IMG/VR virus record: IMGVR_UViG_3300046507_000543
Coordinates: 1 to 27,104 of that record
DNA from: a virus
Strand: one strand, 5' to 3'
DNA length: 27,104 nt
The notes under the pieces are model-generated. The model was not told where the DNA came from, did not search any database, and saw only the letters and a program-made list of their open reading frames with translations. Within the stretch, counting starts at the first letter, position 1. Each line of letters starts with the position of its first letter. Shown piece after piece: positions 1 through 6,241 of this stretch. Both the position numbers and the translations under genes were made by a program.

Positions 1-100
1 TCTGGTAGTGATTGGTTCAAGGCATCGGTGAGAGACAGCTGCGGGATAGAATCAATGGGATACAAATTTCTTAATCGCTCTCTGGGTAATTTTCTGCGGA

Positions 101-256
101 CTACAACCGACCGCTTTGGGTCGATTTCAGCCCCTCGCAAAGCCGGTATAGCTTCTGCCCTCCTTCGGCGTCCTGCCAACCGAACACAATCCGCCCTTCG
201 CAGTAGAGATTCACCGATTCAACGCTGGTATTCTCGCCGCCACGTTCGCCAGGCAT
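101..256 (-). CDS. Small hypothetical protein (51 aa)
   Basis: This open frame of 51 codons begins at the ATG at 256 and stops at TAG near 101. The peptide has a protein-like composition, with a core reading VNLYCEGRIVFGW followed by GGQKLYRL. No family is recognised. There is no clear Shine-Dalgarno upstream of the ATG. The frame stays open further upstream, but that extension runs antisense through the better-supported plus-strand gene at 386, so the short form is preferred. A hairpin lies just upstream at 280-316. It could be a chance frame in GC-rich DNA. Confidence 0.35.
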   Translation of the reverse strand: MPGERGGENTSVESVNLYCEGRIVFGWQDAEGGQKLYRLCEGLKSTQSGRL

Positions 257-279
257 TAAGGGATGCAGGCGAAAATAGA

Positions 280-316
280 AGCCCCGGAGCCGCGAACCTT
301 CGGGGGCTTTGCTTTT
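280..316. terminator. Terminator-like hairpin
   Basis: CCCCGGAG at 282-289 pairs with CTTCGGGG around 298-306 (one bulged G, one G-U pair). On the plus strand it is followed by a T-rich stretch (TTTGCTTTTT), so it would terminate rightward transcription. On the minus strand it is followed by TTCTATTTT, so it may work both ways. It separates the minus-strand frame at 101-256 from the plus-strand gene at 386. Confidence 0.5.
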
Positions 317-385
317 TCTGAACTCTCCGGCCCGGCCTTCCCCGCCCCCCGGTGCTACGCTGAAATCTCCATGGAGGATTTCGCG

Positions 386-595
386 ATGCCAAACTCTGAC
401 CTGCTCCCTTCCCTGCTTTTCAAGATCAATGAAAACCAGCTCGCCCTCGAAGCGGCCATCCTGGAGCTCTCGAACTGGGTCGAGCAGCGCGGCGCGGCCG
501 ACGTCGCCGATAACGTCCGCGGCGCCTTGGACACCATTGATAAAAATGAAGAATTCATCAAGCTGACGCTCGCGGTGCTGATGACCCCCGAGTGA
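386..595 (+). CDS. Small acidic hypothetical protein (69 aa)
   Basis: This short acidic protein starts MPNSDLLPSLLF and is predicted to be mostly helical. It contains a segment rich in Leu, Glu and Ala (residues about 15-45) and an Asn-Val-Arg-Gly-Ala-Leu-Asp-Thr helix. The start at 386 is chosen because TGGAGGA lies about 8 bases upstream; an in-frame ATG at 371 overlaps that ribosome binding site and is less likely. I do not recognise a named domain. It is followed by a LexA-like operator and another plus-strand gene, opposite in direction to the late operon, so it may belong to the prophage end or to neighbouring host DNA. Confidence 0.6.
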   Translation: MPNSDLLPSLLFKINENQLALEAAILELSNWVEQRGAADVADNVRGALDTIDKNEEFIKLTLAVLMTPE

Positions 596-644
596 CCAGC
601 TTTGCATTCCGTCGCCAGCATTCGCCATCTCGCCCGCTCTCGAT

Positions 645-664
645 TACTGTATATCCAAACAGTA
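645..664. promoter_or_regulatory. LexA (SOS box) operator
   Basis: The core CTGTATATCCAAACAG (647-662) fits the gammaproteobacterial LexA pattern CTG-N10-CAG. It sits in a perfect inverted repeat TACTGT-N8-ACAGTA (645-664). It lies 16 bases upstream of the GTG start at 681, so bound LexA would overlap the promoter or transcription start of that gene. The role is inferred from the motif and its position. Confidence 0.75.
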
Positions 665-680
665 TCCGTAAGGCGCAACC

Positions 681-1007
681 GTGGACCACTACGACATCGA
701 AGACACCAGCGATTGGCTCGGCAGTCCGACCAGGCTGGAAACCGTCAAGCATTACGCCCATATGCTCGAGGAGGACATCGAAGAGCTGAGGCGGCAACTA
801 AATGCGGCAAAGGAAAACATTTTCACCCTTGTCGAAATGAACGACCAGCTGTCAGCCGAACTCCAAAAGAAGCGGATATGGATGGCGAACCTAGAGGCGG
901 AAACCACCGATCAGCTTGGCCAGATCCGGAGCCTGACAATGGTCCTGGATCAAAAAGAAAGGCTCATTCGAGATCTGCAGGCGGGCACACCGAACCAGAG
1001 GAGCTGA
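681..1007 (+). CDS. SOS-controlled coiled-coil hypothetical protein (108 aa)
   Basis: A 108-residue soluble protein beginning at GTG 681, with AAGG about 8 bases upstream. Residues about 1-20 are acidic (DHYDIEDTSDWLGSP). Residues about 22-100 form a long heptad-like helix (LEEDIEELRRQLNAAKENI, then a stretch with DQLSAELQKK and QIRSLTMVLDQKE), so a coiled-coil dimer is likely. There is no signal peptide or membrane segment. The LexA operator at 645-664 implies repression in normal growth and induction by DNA damage, the same signal that induces many prophages. No enzymatic motif is visible and no family is assigned; a structural or regulatory role is possible but unproven. Confidence 0.7.
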   Translation: MDHYDIEDTSDWLGSPTRLETVKHYAHMLEEDIEELRRQLNAAKENIFTLVEMNDQLSAELQKKRIWMANLEAETTDQLGQIRSLTMVLDQKERLIRDLQAGTPNQRS

Positions 1008-1092
1008 CAGGTACGGAAGACTCTCCAGATACTGCGAGATACACGACTTCGTTGCTGCGCTGAGTATGCCAAATGCCTAGCCAGTTCCACCG

Positions 1093-1230
1093 GTGTCCAG
1101 CAGAACAAATAGAACGGCCCTAGGGGAGTCGAGTGAGGCCTTCACATGGTTTAAAGTGGAACGCGAAATAGGCAATGTCCGCAATCAAGGTTATGAGTTG
1201 ATCAAGGCGGACAACGATTCACCTCCCTGA
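1093..1230 (+). CDS. Possible small protein (45 aa, GTG start)
   Basis: A 45-codon frame runs from GTG at 1093 to TGA at 1228-1230. The translation looks like a genuine small protein, with WFKVEREIGNVRNQGYEL near the centre and a charged tail. It lies between the SOS-controlled gene and the hydroxylase gene on the same strand. No good Shine-Dalgarno precedes it and no family is recognised. Chance coding is possible, so confidence is low. Confidence 0.35.
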   Translation: MSSRTNRTALGESSEAFTWFKVEREIGNVRNQGYELIKADNDSPP

Positions 1231-1292
1231 CTTTTGCATTGGACCTGACAAGCTGGGTCTCTGTAGACTCGCCCACAAAAAATGGGGCGGCA

Positions 1293-2171
1293 ATGAACGA
1301 TTTCTTGCAGTACATGATCCTGGTGGCTCAGGGCAACGCCAAAGCAGGGCTGGTCGCAGTCATGATTACGGGTGCCGTTTGGTTGTTTGAATGGTGGAAG
1401 CCAGCCGTAGCCGACCCTGGCTTACGCGGTAGGTGGCACAATGTCAAAGTCTTCATTTTATTGCTATTCGGCTTAACACTTGCAGCGCCTTTATTAAATC
1501 GATGCACGCAACTCTTGCCGAGCATTTCACTGCTCGACCGAATAGTGCCGGATTGGCAATCAAAAGGTATAGTCGGTGGCATCCTTGCCACCCTCATCTA
1601 TGCATTCATTTGGGATTTTTTCCAATATTGGACTCATCGATTTGAGCATAAATATGGTGCCCTGTGGGCATTTCATCGTGTGCATCACAGCGATGCGGAC
1701 ATGCATGCCTCAACCTCTCTTCGCCAAAGTGTTGGAGGTGCACTCATCGGCTATTTCCTTGCGCACTTACCCACATCAATAATATGTGGAGGAAACATGC
1801 TTCCATATCTTGGCTCGTTGATATTATTCAGCGGCTGGGGCTATTTCAATCATGCGAATGTCCGCGTCTCATTGGGCCCGCTCACCCGATTCATTTCAGG
1901 CCCACAGTGGCATAGACTGCATCACGGGAAAGAAACTCAGCATCACAATTCAAACTATGCTGCTTTTTTTCCTATTTTCGACCTGGTATTTGGGACATTA
2001 CGACTACCGAAAAAAGACGAGTGGGTAGAAACTGGCCTTCTAAATGATATATCTCCACAGAATTCGTTTAAACAAGCCTTTTTATCTTGGCGCAATAAAG
2101 ACACATCTATTTCCAACACACCTCACGCCCATTCTTCTGCAGAGCCCCTAGAGCCGCTTGGTCAGCGATGA
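1293..2171 (+). CDS. Sterol desaturase / fatty acid hydroxylase superfamily membrane protein
   Basis: Di-iron integral-membrane oxygenase of the fatty acid hydroxylase (sterol desaturase) superfamily, 292 aa. Hydrophobic segments lie near residues 19-33, 52-66, 93-112, 148-165 and 170-186. The histidine clusters are in the family order: H115-x3-H119, H128-x2-HH (131-132), H187, H207-x2-HH (210-211) and HH (217-218). Family members hydroxylate or desaturate lipids using O2 and electrons from a partner; the substrate here is unknown. ATG 1293 is preferred over an upstream in-frame TTG at 1239 because the membrane topology begins just after it; the only upstream purine run is a weak GGGG. It points away from the FkbM gene (tail to tail) and is probably lysogenic cargo acting on membrane or LPS lipid. 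The last 20 residues look non-conserved. Confidence 0.9.
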   Translation: MNDFLQYMILVAQGNAKAGLVAVMITGAVWLFEWWKPAVADPGLRGRWHNVKVFILLLFGLTLAAPLLNRCTQLLPSISLLDRIVPDWQSKGIVGGILATLIYAFIWDFFQYWTHRFEHKYGALWAFHRVHHSDADMHASTSLRQSVGGALIGYFLAHLPTSIICGGNMLPYLGSLILFSGWGYFNHANVRVSLGPLTRFISGPQWHRLHHGKETQHHNSNYAAFFPIFDLVFGTLRLPKKDEWVETGLLNDISPQNSFKQAFLSWRNKDTSISNTPHAHSSAEPLEPLGQR

Positions 2172-2370
2172 ACCCTGCGCCCACGGGGCCTGTATCGCCC
2201 CTTCCGGAAACGCTGGCGGTACCGGATACGTCCCCGCCACTGGTACGGTAACTTTCCGCGATGCCAGCCGGCGAGCAGAGCCAGCAGCACGACATGGACC
2301 GCCAACCGGCAAGCCGCCATGCGGGGCAGTTATGGCACGCCCTTGAAGAAGACGTGCTGGCCCAGAGATC

Positions 2371-3303
2371 TCACTTGGTTATTGATGACGTAAGGTGTTT
2401 CGCTAACCCACTCTTTCCGTAAACCAACTCCGCGACTGCGGCCTGTGCCAAGGCATCATCGTCAGTCTCTGTATGTTCTCGAAAGAACACGGCATCTGCC
2501 CAACCCAGCCGTTCGCCAGTAGTTGTCGGGTCTGGAACGGCTTCATACGCATAGCGGCACAGGTGCGTGAAATCGACGAAATAGAACCCACTTTTTGCCA
2601 GCAAGCGTTCAATTTCGGAAAAAACGGAAGTGCCTTTGTAAATCGGCGCAAACTCTACTTCGCAGTGGACGACATTGGTACGCTGCAAAACCTTTTGCGC
2701 TCCTAGAAGCGCCGGACCTTCGAAGCCTTGAATGTCAAGCTTCAGGAAATCAACTCGCCCAACATCGGATAACACGTCGTCAAGCCGCGATGTTTTCACC
2801 CGCTCCGTTCTAAGCGTTCTAAGTCCAGACAGGTGGTTGTGGTGGCTATTGAATTCTTCATTCAACGGGAGCAACGACGAAGTAGCATCGTCATTATTGA
2901 CGTAGAATGTCTGCTCTGATCCGTCACCTATGAAATGTGGCAACATTTCTATAGTGCCGTCCTCACGCTCGATGCGTTTGTTCTCCAGCGGTTCAAACCC
3001 GATGCAACGGTTCGGCAGCTGCATCAATGGCGCATAGATATGGCTTTCGTTGGCCAGATTTTGCGCCCCAACATCAACAATAACCAACGGTCTGGATGGT
3101 CTGTAACTAACGAGTGGCTTTGCCGTTTTCGGCAGCTTTGCCGACTTCAGAAGATACTCCTCGCTAGATGTGATCGAGTTCAAGACTTCTCGCGGCCCAT
3201 CATTGGCTGCCATCAGAGCGACGTAGTGCGCCAGTCCGCCTGGGTCGGGCTCCCGGGCCAATAGTGTCCGATAAAGTGTTGACACATATTCTTCGTCGTT
3301 CAT
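2371..3303 (-). CDS. FkbM-family methyltransferase with N-terminal DUF4214 domain
   Basis: A 310-residue fusion. Residues about 3-52 resemble DUF4214 (YVSTLYRTLLAREPDPGG, then SSEEY). Residues about 72-280 form an FkbM-type SAM-dependent O-methyltransferase: SAM motif IVDVGAQN (75-82), acidic motif FEPLE (103-107), the FkbM signature FLKLDIQGFEG (186-196) and EVEFAPIY (215-222). FkbM enzymes methylate hydroxyl groups on polyketides, glycans or lipids, and copies in surface-polysaccharide loci are common. ATG 3303 has a weak AAGG upstream and overlaps by ATGA the stop of a decayed frame (3300-3614), which suggests former translational coupling. With the nearby acyltransferase it suggests surface modification by the prophage. 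The target is unknown. Confidence 0.9.
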   Translation of the reverse strand: MNDEEYVSTLYRTLLAREPDPGGLAHYVALMAANDGPREVLNSITSSEEYLLKSAKLPKTAKPLVSYRPSRPLVIVDVGAQNLANESHIYAPLMQLPNRCIGFEPLENKRIEREDGTIEMLPHFIGDGSEQTFYVNNDDATSSLLPLNEEFNSHHNHLSGLRTLRTERVKTSRLDDVLSDVGRVDFLKLDIQGFEGPALLGAQKVLQRTNVVHCEVEFAPIYKGTSVFSEIERLLAKSGFYFVDFTHLCRYAYEAVPDPTTTGERLGWADAVFFREHTETDDDALAQAAVAELVYGKSGLAKHLTSSITK

Positions 3304-3614
3304 GCGGAAACCTTAGAGAGGATGGCCTTGTAAGTGGCGTTGATTGGTTGGGACGCCAAGGCATCGCTCAACACAACCCGCCGTGCACGCTTGACACACT
3401 ATCAATGCATCGTGGACCTTTACAAGGCGACATCGGCGCAAAAACCCACGTTCAGCGCGATGCCAAGTGGCACGTCGGCGGCGATCGGGTGGGTCACCAT
3501 ACGCGATTTGTACGCTGTGATCGCAGTCCAGTGCGGCGAGTATGCAAGTTCTTGCCACAGACGCTCCTGATCGCTCCGTCTGCGGATGGTGTCCCTCTCC
3601 AACAACCTCGGCAT
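3300..3614 (-). pseudogene. Decayed gene upstream of FkbM (formerly directly after Rz)
   Basis: The frame starts MPRLLERDTIRRR at ATG 3614 and reads well through AAYKSRM-like and IAADVPLGIALNVGF stretches to a TAA near 3420. Two more in-frame stops follow, and then the same frame resumes as ARRVVLSDALASQPINATYK and ends at a TGA overlapping the FkbM ATG. Between the stops a second frame (LVKVHDALIVC) reads well, so a pair of compensating indels is the simplest explanation. Its first codons align with the start of the truncated frame at 5126, which places it directly after Rz in an ancestral phage. I do not recognise the family. Confidence 0.5.
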
Positions 3615-3689
3615 GCATCAGTGTAATTGCTTGGCAATATCAACATTCGCCTGTTGCTAGTCTGGCCTAGGGCCGGGCGTGGTCAGCAA
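3599..3689. repeat. Direct repeat, decayed copy of the lysis-cassette end
   Basis: Direct repeat of 5111-5203. Over the first 57 bases (3599-3655 against 5111-5167) I count 46 identities without gaps. Shared words include CTTGGCAA (3630-3637 / 5142-5149), GCCTGTT (3649 / 5161) and GGTCAGCAA (3681 / 5195). The two copies flank the acyltransferase gene. Confidence 0.7.
3627..3689 (-). pseudogene. Remnant of the Rz-like spanin gene 3' end
   Basis: This stretch aligns with the last codons of the intact Rz-like gene at 5139-5203 (offset 1512 bases, changing by 2 at the far end). Translation gives D-H-A-R-P and then an in-frame TAG, with a frameshift after it; the native stop codon TAA has become CAA. 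It is therefore non-functional. The divergence from the intact copy suggests origin from a related phage and not a recent duplication. Confidence 0.6.
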
Positions 3690-3759
3690 GTGCTACCCAT
3701 CACTCGTTTCGCTTGATCATCAGCACACACTGTTACGCCGTGGGCAACTGACTATTTAA

Positions 3760-3993
3760 CAACAGCACTGGTGGCATGGTGGGCATCTACGACCGCAGAC
3801 CAGTGACGCTATCGTCCAGAACTGGCCCAAGGAGGCGTTTGGCTGGTTCGAATTTGACCGGGCCATCGGCAAGGAAAGAGGCATCCATGCCAGGCCGGCT
3901 TTTTATGACGATTGCAACTCTTGTTTTGCTACGATATCCGTCTCGGTGTTCTGCTTCCTTACCCTAGATTGCAGCCGCTTCCTCATCGCATGA
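3760..3993 (+). pseudogene. Protein-like plus-strand fragment without a start
   Basis: Between the Rz remnant and the acyltransferase there is a plus-strand frame open from 3760 to TGA 3991-3993, with no ATG. Its middle part reads like real protein (IVQNWPKEAFGWFEFDRAIG, then GIHARPAFYDD). The neighbouring frame just upstream reads STGGMVGIYDRR, as if one base had been lost or gained. The 3' third overlaps the acyltransferase end on the other strand and is probably meaningless. It may be a gene fragment left by recombination. No family is recognised. Confidence 0.2.
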
Positions 3994-4961
3994 ACTGGGC
4001 GCTCTACCAAATAATGCCCAATGGCACCTAGTATAAATACGCATGATAGGTATATACCGAGGGAGTCAACTGCTGTAAAGACACCGTAGTTTGCAGCGGC
4101 GTCAATCACCAGCACATGGCACAAGAATGCTCCATAAGATACATTACCCAGCCACTCGTCAAAGCCCCTTCGCTTTAAATTTGAAAGTATAAACACAAGA
4201 GGAATACCAACAATCAGGCCAAGCAATACAGCTTTGTTGTAAGTTGCCAACTTATCCATCATCGAGCAAGCAACATATAACGCCAAAGTAAATGCATAAA
4301 TCAGCAGCAGCAAAACTCCTGCCTGTTTTTTACCATTGTTATAGTCGTACATCAGGGAACCGCTTAGGAAAACGAACAGCACACCTGGAAGAAAAAAGTA
4401 ACCATACACAGGTTGATTTACGACATCCAGAGCTGCCAATGCGAAAAGCACTGAGCTGGAGATCACTGCAACCAAGCGGGATCGCAGAAAAAGTATAAAA
4501 GGAAAAATAATATAGAACTGCATCTCTAAGCCCAACGACCATGCTGGATGGATTAGAATGTACCGCGTTAGCCCGCCGAACTCTGAAAAAATATGGAACA
4601 CGCTTCCTGATAGCACAGCCCAATTGAGAGGTACGATAGCTAGGCTTAAGAGGAAGTTTTTAATTGAGAACGGGTCTATTGGATACCCAGCTCCCTGAAA
4701 TCCGGAATATTCAAAAAACAAGACGTACAACAGGTAAAAAAATATGAACTGCGGATAGATACGCAAAAGACGATCAGCATAAAATTTTGGAATAGTAGCG
4801 TAACTAGTAAACTTCGTCCTTAATAGGCCGGTCATGACAAACCCAGAGAGCATGAAAAATATCGTCACGGCGCAGATTCCGAAATTTATCCCGAAAATTA
4901 CTGTGCCCGTATGACCGATAGCAACGAAAAATGCCAAAAGCAAGCGCAAAGTCCCAAACAT
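3903..4961 (-). CDS. Acyltransferase 3 (OafA-type) membrane protein, probable O-antigen/LPS acetylase
   Basis: A 352-residue polytopic membrane protein of the acyltransferase-3 family, with about ten hydrophobic segments. Family hallmarks are R6 and H17 in TM1 (LRLLLAFFVAIGHTG), FFMLSGFVM (35-43), YADRLLRIYP (61-70), WSLGLEMQFYIIFPF in the middle, and YGAFLCHV near the end. There is no C-terminal SGNH domain. OafA/Oac-type proteins move acetyl groups across the inner membrane onto O-antigen or other glycans; phage-borne versions cause serotype conversion and can block superinfection. The gene is visibly richer in A+T than the structural genes, lies just beyond the lysis genes on the late strand, and is bracketed by the repeat copies. 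The ATG at 4961 has no good Shine-Dalgarno. Confidence 0.93.
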   Translation of the reverse strand: MFGTLRLLLAFFVAIGHTGTVIFGINFGICAVTIFFMLSGFVMTGLLRTKFTSYATIPKFYADRLLRIYPQFIFFYLLYVLFFEYSGFQGAGYPIDPFSIKNFLLSLAIVPLNWAVLSGSVFHIFSEFGGLTRYILIHPAWSLGLEMQFYIIFPFILFLRSRLVAVISSSVLFALAALDVVNQPVYGYFFLPGVLFVFLSGSLMYDYNNGKKQAGVLLLLIYAFTLALYVACSMMDKLATYNKAVLLGLIVGIPLVFILSNLKRRGFDEWLGNVSYGAFLCHVLVIDAAANYGVFTAVDSLGIYLSCVFILGAIGHYLVERPVHAMRKRLQSRVRKQNTETDIVAKQELQSS

Positions 4962-5015
4962 TTTAGGCGATCATCTAGTGAAAAAAGTGAGCAACGATAC
5001 CTTACTCGCCAATAT

Positions 5016-5126
5016 TCATCTAGATGGTAGCGCTGGTATTAAATTGGATCCAAGATGCATGTTAACACCAAGCTTTGCTGGCAATTCGTGATGGCACAGA
5101 ACGACCTTCTCCGACAACTTTGTCAT
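5016..5126 (-). pseudogene. Truncated 5' end of the gene that once followed Rz
   Basis: A 36-codon frame begins 13 bases past the Rz stop (MTKLSEKVVLCHHELP) and stops at TGA 5016-5018, just before the acyltransferase. Its first bases align with the start of the decayed gene at 3614 (MPRLLERDT). It is best read as the front of a gene cut by acquisition of the acyltransferase segment. No Shine-Dalgarno is visible. Confidence 0.4.
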
Positions 5127-5203
5127 GAATCAGCGTAATTACTTGGCAACATCATCATATGCCTGTTCGCAAGTCAGTCCCCGGGCTCGGGCTTGGTCAG
5201 CAA
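5111..5203. repeat. Direct repeat, intact copy of the lysis-cassette end
   Basis: Partner of 3599-3689. It covers the Rz 3' end and the first bases of the following truncated frame. Both copies face the same way, about 1.5 kb apart, with the acyltransferase between them. Confidence 0.7.
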
Positions 5204-5654
5204 TTGCAGCCAGGTCGCCCGCTCGCTGGTCAGTGCGCTTGAGCACGTCGGCAAGCACCATTGCGGCGCGGGCAGCTGCCTTGCTTGCGGCGGCAGTGCA
5301 GGAATTACCGCTGGCTTGACTGGCTGCGAGTTGAGCTGCAAGGGCGTCGGCTGCCACGCGCAGGCTGTCAGCAGAAGTGCGAGCGGCAGCAGCATCAGCA
5401 GTTGCTTGATCGATCGTGCGTTGACCATCTTGAATTGCCTTGTTGATTAATTGTTGGCGGGTTTGTTCTTTGGCTCGCTCGGTGGACTCATTGGCGGCTA
5501 GAGCCTTAGCGTCCAGAGTGTTGCGGTCGTTCCACAGGCTCTGCCATTCAGTATCTTTCACCGACAGGCCGTGATGGTAGGCGCCGAACAGTGCACCGAC
5601 CGCCAGCAGCACCGCAGCTATATAAGGAAGCAGTCGGAGCAGGATGGCGTTCAT
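5139..5654 (-). CDS. Rz: Rz-like i-spanin (DUF2514-type lysis protein)
   Basis: Inner-membrane spanin of 171 aa, which joins the inner and outer membranes for the last step of lysis together with the embedded Rz1. It has an N-in signal anchor at residues about 8-26 (PYIAAVLLAVGALFGAYHHG), followed by a long periplasmic helix rich in Ala, Gln and Glu (about 35-165), as expected for the coiled coil of i-spanins. The general organisation matches the Pseudomonas phage Rz-like (DUF2514) proteins. Its ATG overlaps the endolysin stop by 4 bases (ATGA), so the lysis genes are translationally coupled. The GC-rich, Ala-rich coding allows Rz1 in the +1 frame. Confidence 0.85.
   Translation of the reverse strand: MNAILLRLLPYIAAVLLAVGALFGAYHHGLSVKDTEWQSLWNDRNTLDAKALAANESTERAKEQTRQQLINKAIQDGQRTIDQATADAAAARTSADSLRVAADALAAQLAASQASGNSCTAAASKAAARAAMVLADVLKRTDQRAGDLAAIADQARARGLTCEQAYDDVAK
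5174..5428 (-). CDS. Rz1: Rz1-like o-spanin lipoprotein, embedded in Rz
   Basis: An 84-residue frame lies wholly inside the Rz-like gene in another reading frame. It has a basic N-terminus (MVNARSIKQ), a Leu-rich signal core and a lipobox LTAC with the lipidated Cys at residue 23. The mature part is short and Pro/Gln-rich (WQPTPLQLNSQPVKPAVIP), as in Rz1 outer-membrane lipoproteins. Embedded architecture is well known for Rz/Rz1 pairs in lambda. An AAGG lies about 8 bases before the ATG. The C-terminus (ending KPEPGD) is longer than in lambda Rz1 (about 60 residues as precursor), so the exact function of the last 25 residues is open. Confidence 0.8.
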   Translation of the reverse strand: MVNARSIKQLLMLLPLALLLTACAWQPTPLQLNSQPVKPAVIPALPPQARQLPAPQWCLPTCSSALTSERATWLQLLTKPEPGD

Positions 5655-6202
5655 GCCAGCACCCTCAGCGCGGTGTTGTAGAATGCTTGCCGCTCGGCCA
5701 GGCCATTGGTACCACCATTGATGCGCCGTGTTACTCCAACAAAATCTTCAGAATCGGCCAATACGTTCAGATTTCGCGAATTCCAGAACCACGCCGCCGA
5801 CTTGCAAGCCCACTCTGCCTGCTCGAGCAGTTCAGGCGTGCGCAACAAACGGTCGTCGCCGAACAGCGCCTTGCTGCAGGCCAGATAGTTGTCACGGCCC
5901 GTTATTTGAATCAAACCCCTGCCCCTGTACTTCTGCCCGTCCCCGTCCGCCACTGGCGTATTGCCAAGACGTTTAGCCAGCGGGCCGGTGTCGTACTTGC
6001 TCAGGTACTGGTCGCCGCCGATCTCCTTCACGTAGCGGAATTGGCCCGACTCATGTCCCACCTGGGCAATGAAAGCCGCCATGCGCAACCTGGTATTGAT
6101 CTGGTACCGCTCCATCGCCAAATTGAGCGCAGACACAAAAACGCCGGCTTGTTTGCCGACGTTCGGGAGGATCTGCAGCAGCTGCTGCTGAGTGAGAGGC
6201 AT
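5651..6202 (-). CDS. Endolysin, glycoside hydrolase family 19 (chitinase-like muramidase)
   Basis: A 183-residue single-domain GH19 lysozyme that cleaves the peptidoglycan glycan strand. Catalytic glutamates fit E51 (FIAQVGHESGQF) and E60 (YVKE). Substrate-cleft motifs are YRGRGLIQITGRDNY (92-106) and TRRINGGTNGL (158-168). There is no signal peptide or SAR segment, so it should depend on a holin for export. CTGGAG lies 6 bases before the ATG at 6202. It is the first gene of the lysis cassette, preceded by a terminator-like hairpin (6218-6241) and overlapping Rz by 4 bases. Confidence 0.93.
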   Translation of the reverse strand: MPLTQQQLLQILPNVGKQAGVFVSALNLAMERYQINTRLRMAAFIAQVGHESGQFRYVKEIGGDQYLSKYDTGPLAKRLGNTPVADGDGQKYRGRGLIQITGRDNYLACSKALFGDDRLLRTPELLEQAEWACKSAAWFWNSRNLNVLADSEDFVGVTRRINGGTNGLAERQAFYNTALRVLA

Positions 6203-6217
6203 ACTTTTCTCCAGGCG

Positions 6218-6241
6218 AAAAAAAGCCCGCGCGTGCGGGCA
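6218..6241 (-). terminator. Intrinsic terminator upstream of the endolysin
   Basis: On the minus strand, GCCCGCACGCGCGGGC is followed directly by eight Ts. It lies between the stop at 6259 and the endolysin Shine-Dalgarno (about 6209), so late transcription must read through it or the lysis genes need another promoter. No promoter is obvious in the short gap. Confidence 0.75.

Noticed and set aside
101-628. Long (175 codon) version of the minus-strand frame
   Set aside because: It runs antisense through the gene at 386, which has a good ribosome binding site; only the last 51 codons look protein-like.
602-1063. Plus-strand 153-codon frame overlapping the SOS-controlled gene
   Set aside because: It overlaps the operator and the better-supported GTG-started gene in another frame, with low-complexity Arg/Gly-rich translation.
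1-1240. Phage attachment site or tRNA at the left end
   Set aside because: No tRNA-like fold or recognisable duplicated core was seen, and the other prophage end is not in the window for comparison.
1239-1292. TTG start giving 18 more residues to the hydroxylase
   Set aside because: No better Shine-Dalgarno and no domain match in the extra residues; the ATG at 1293 fits the membrane topology.
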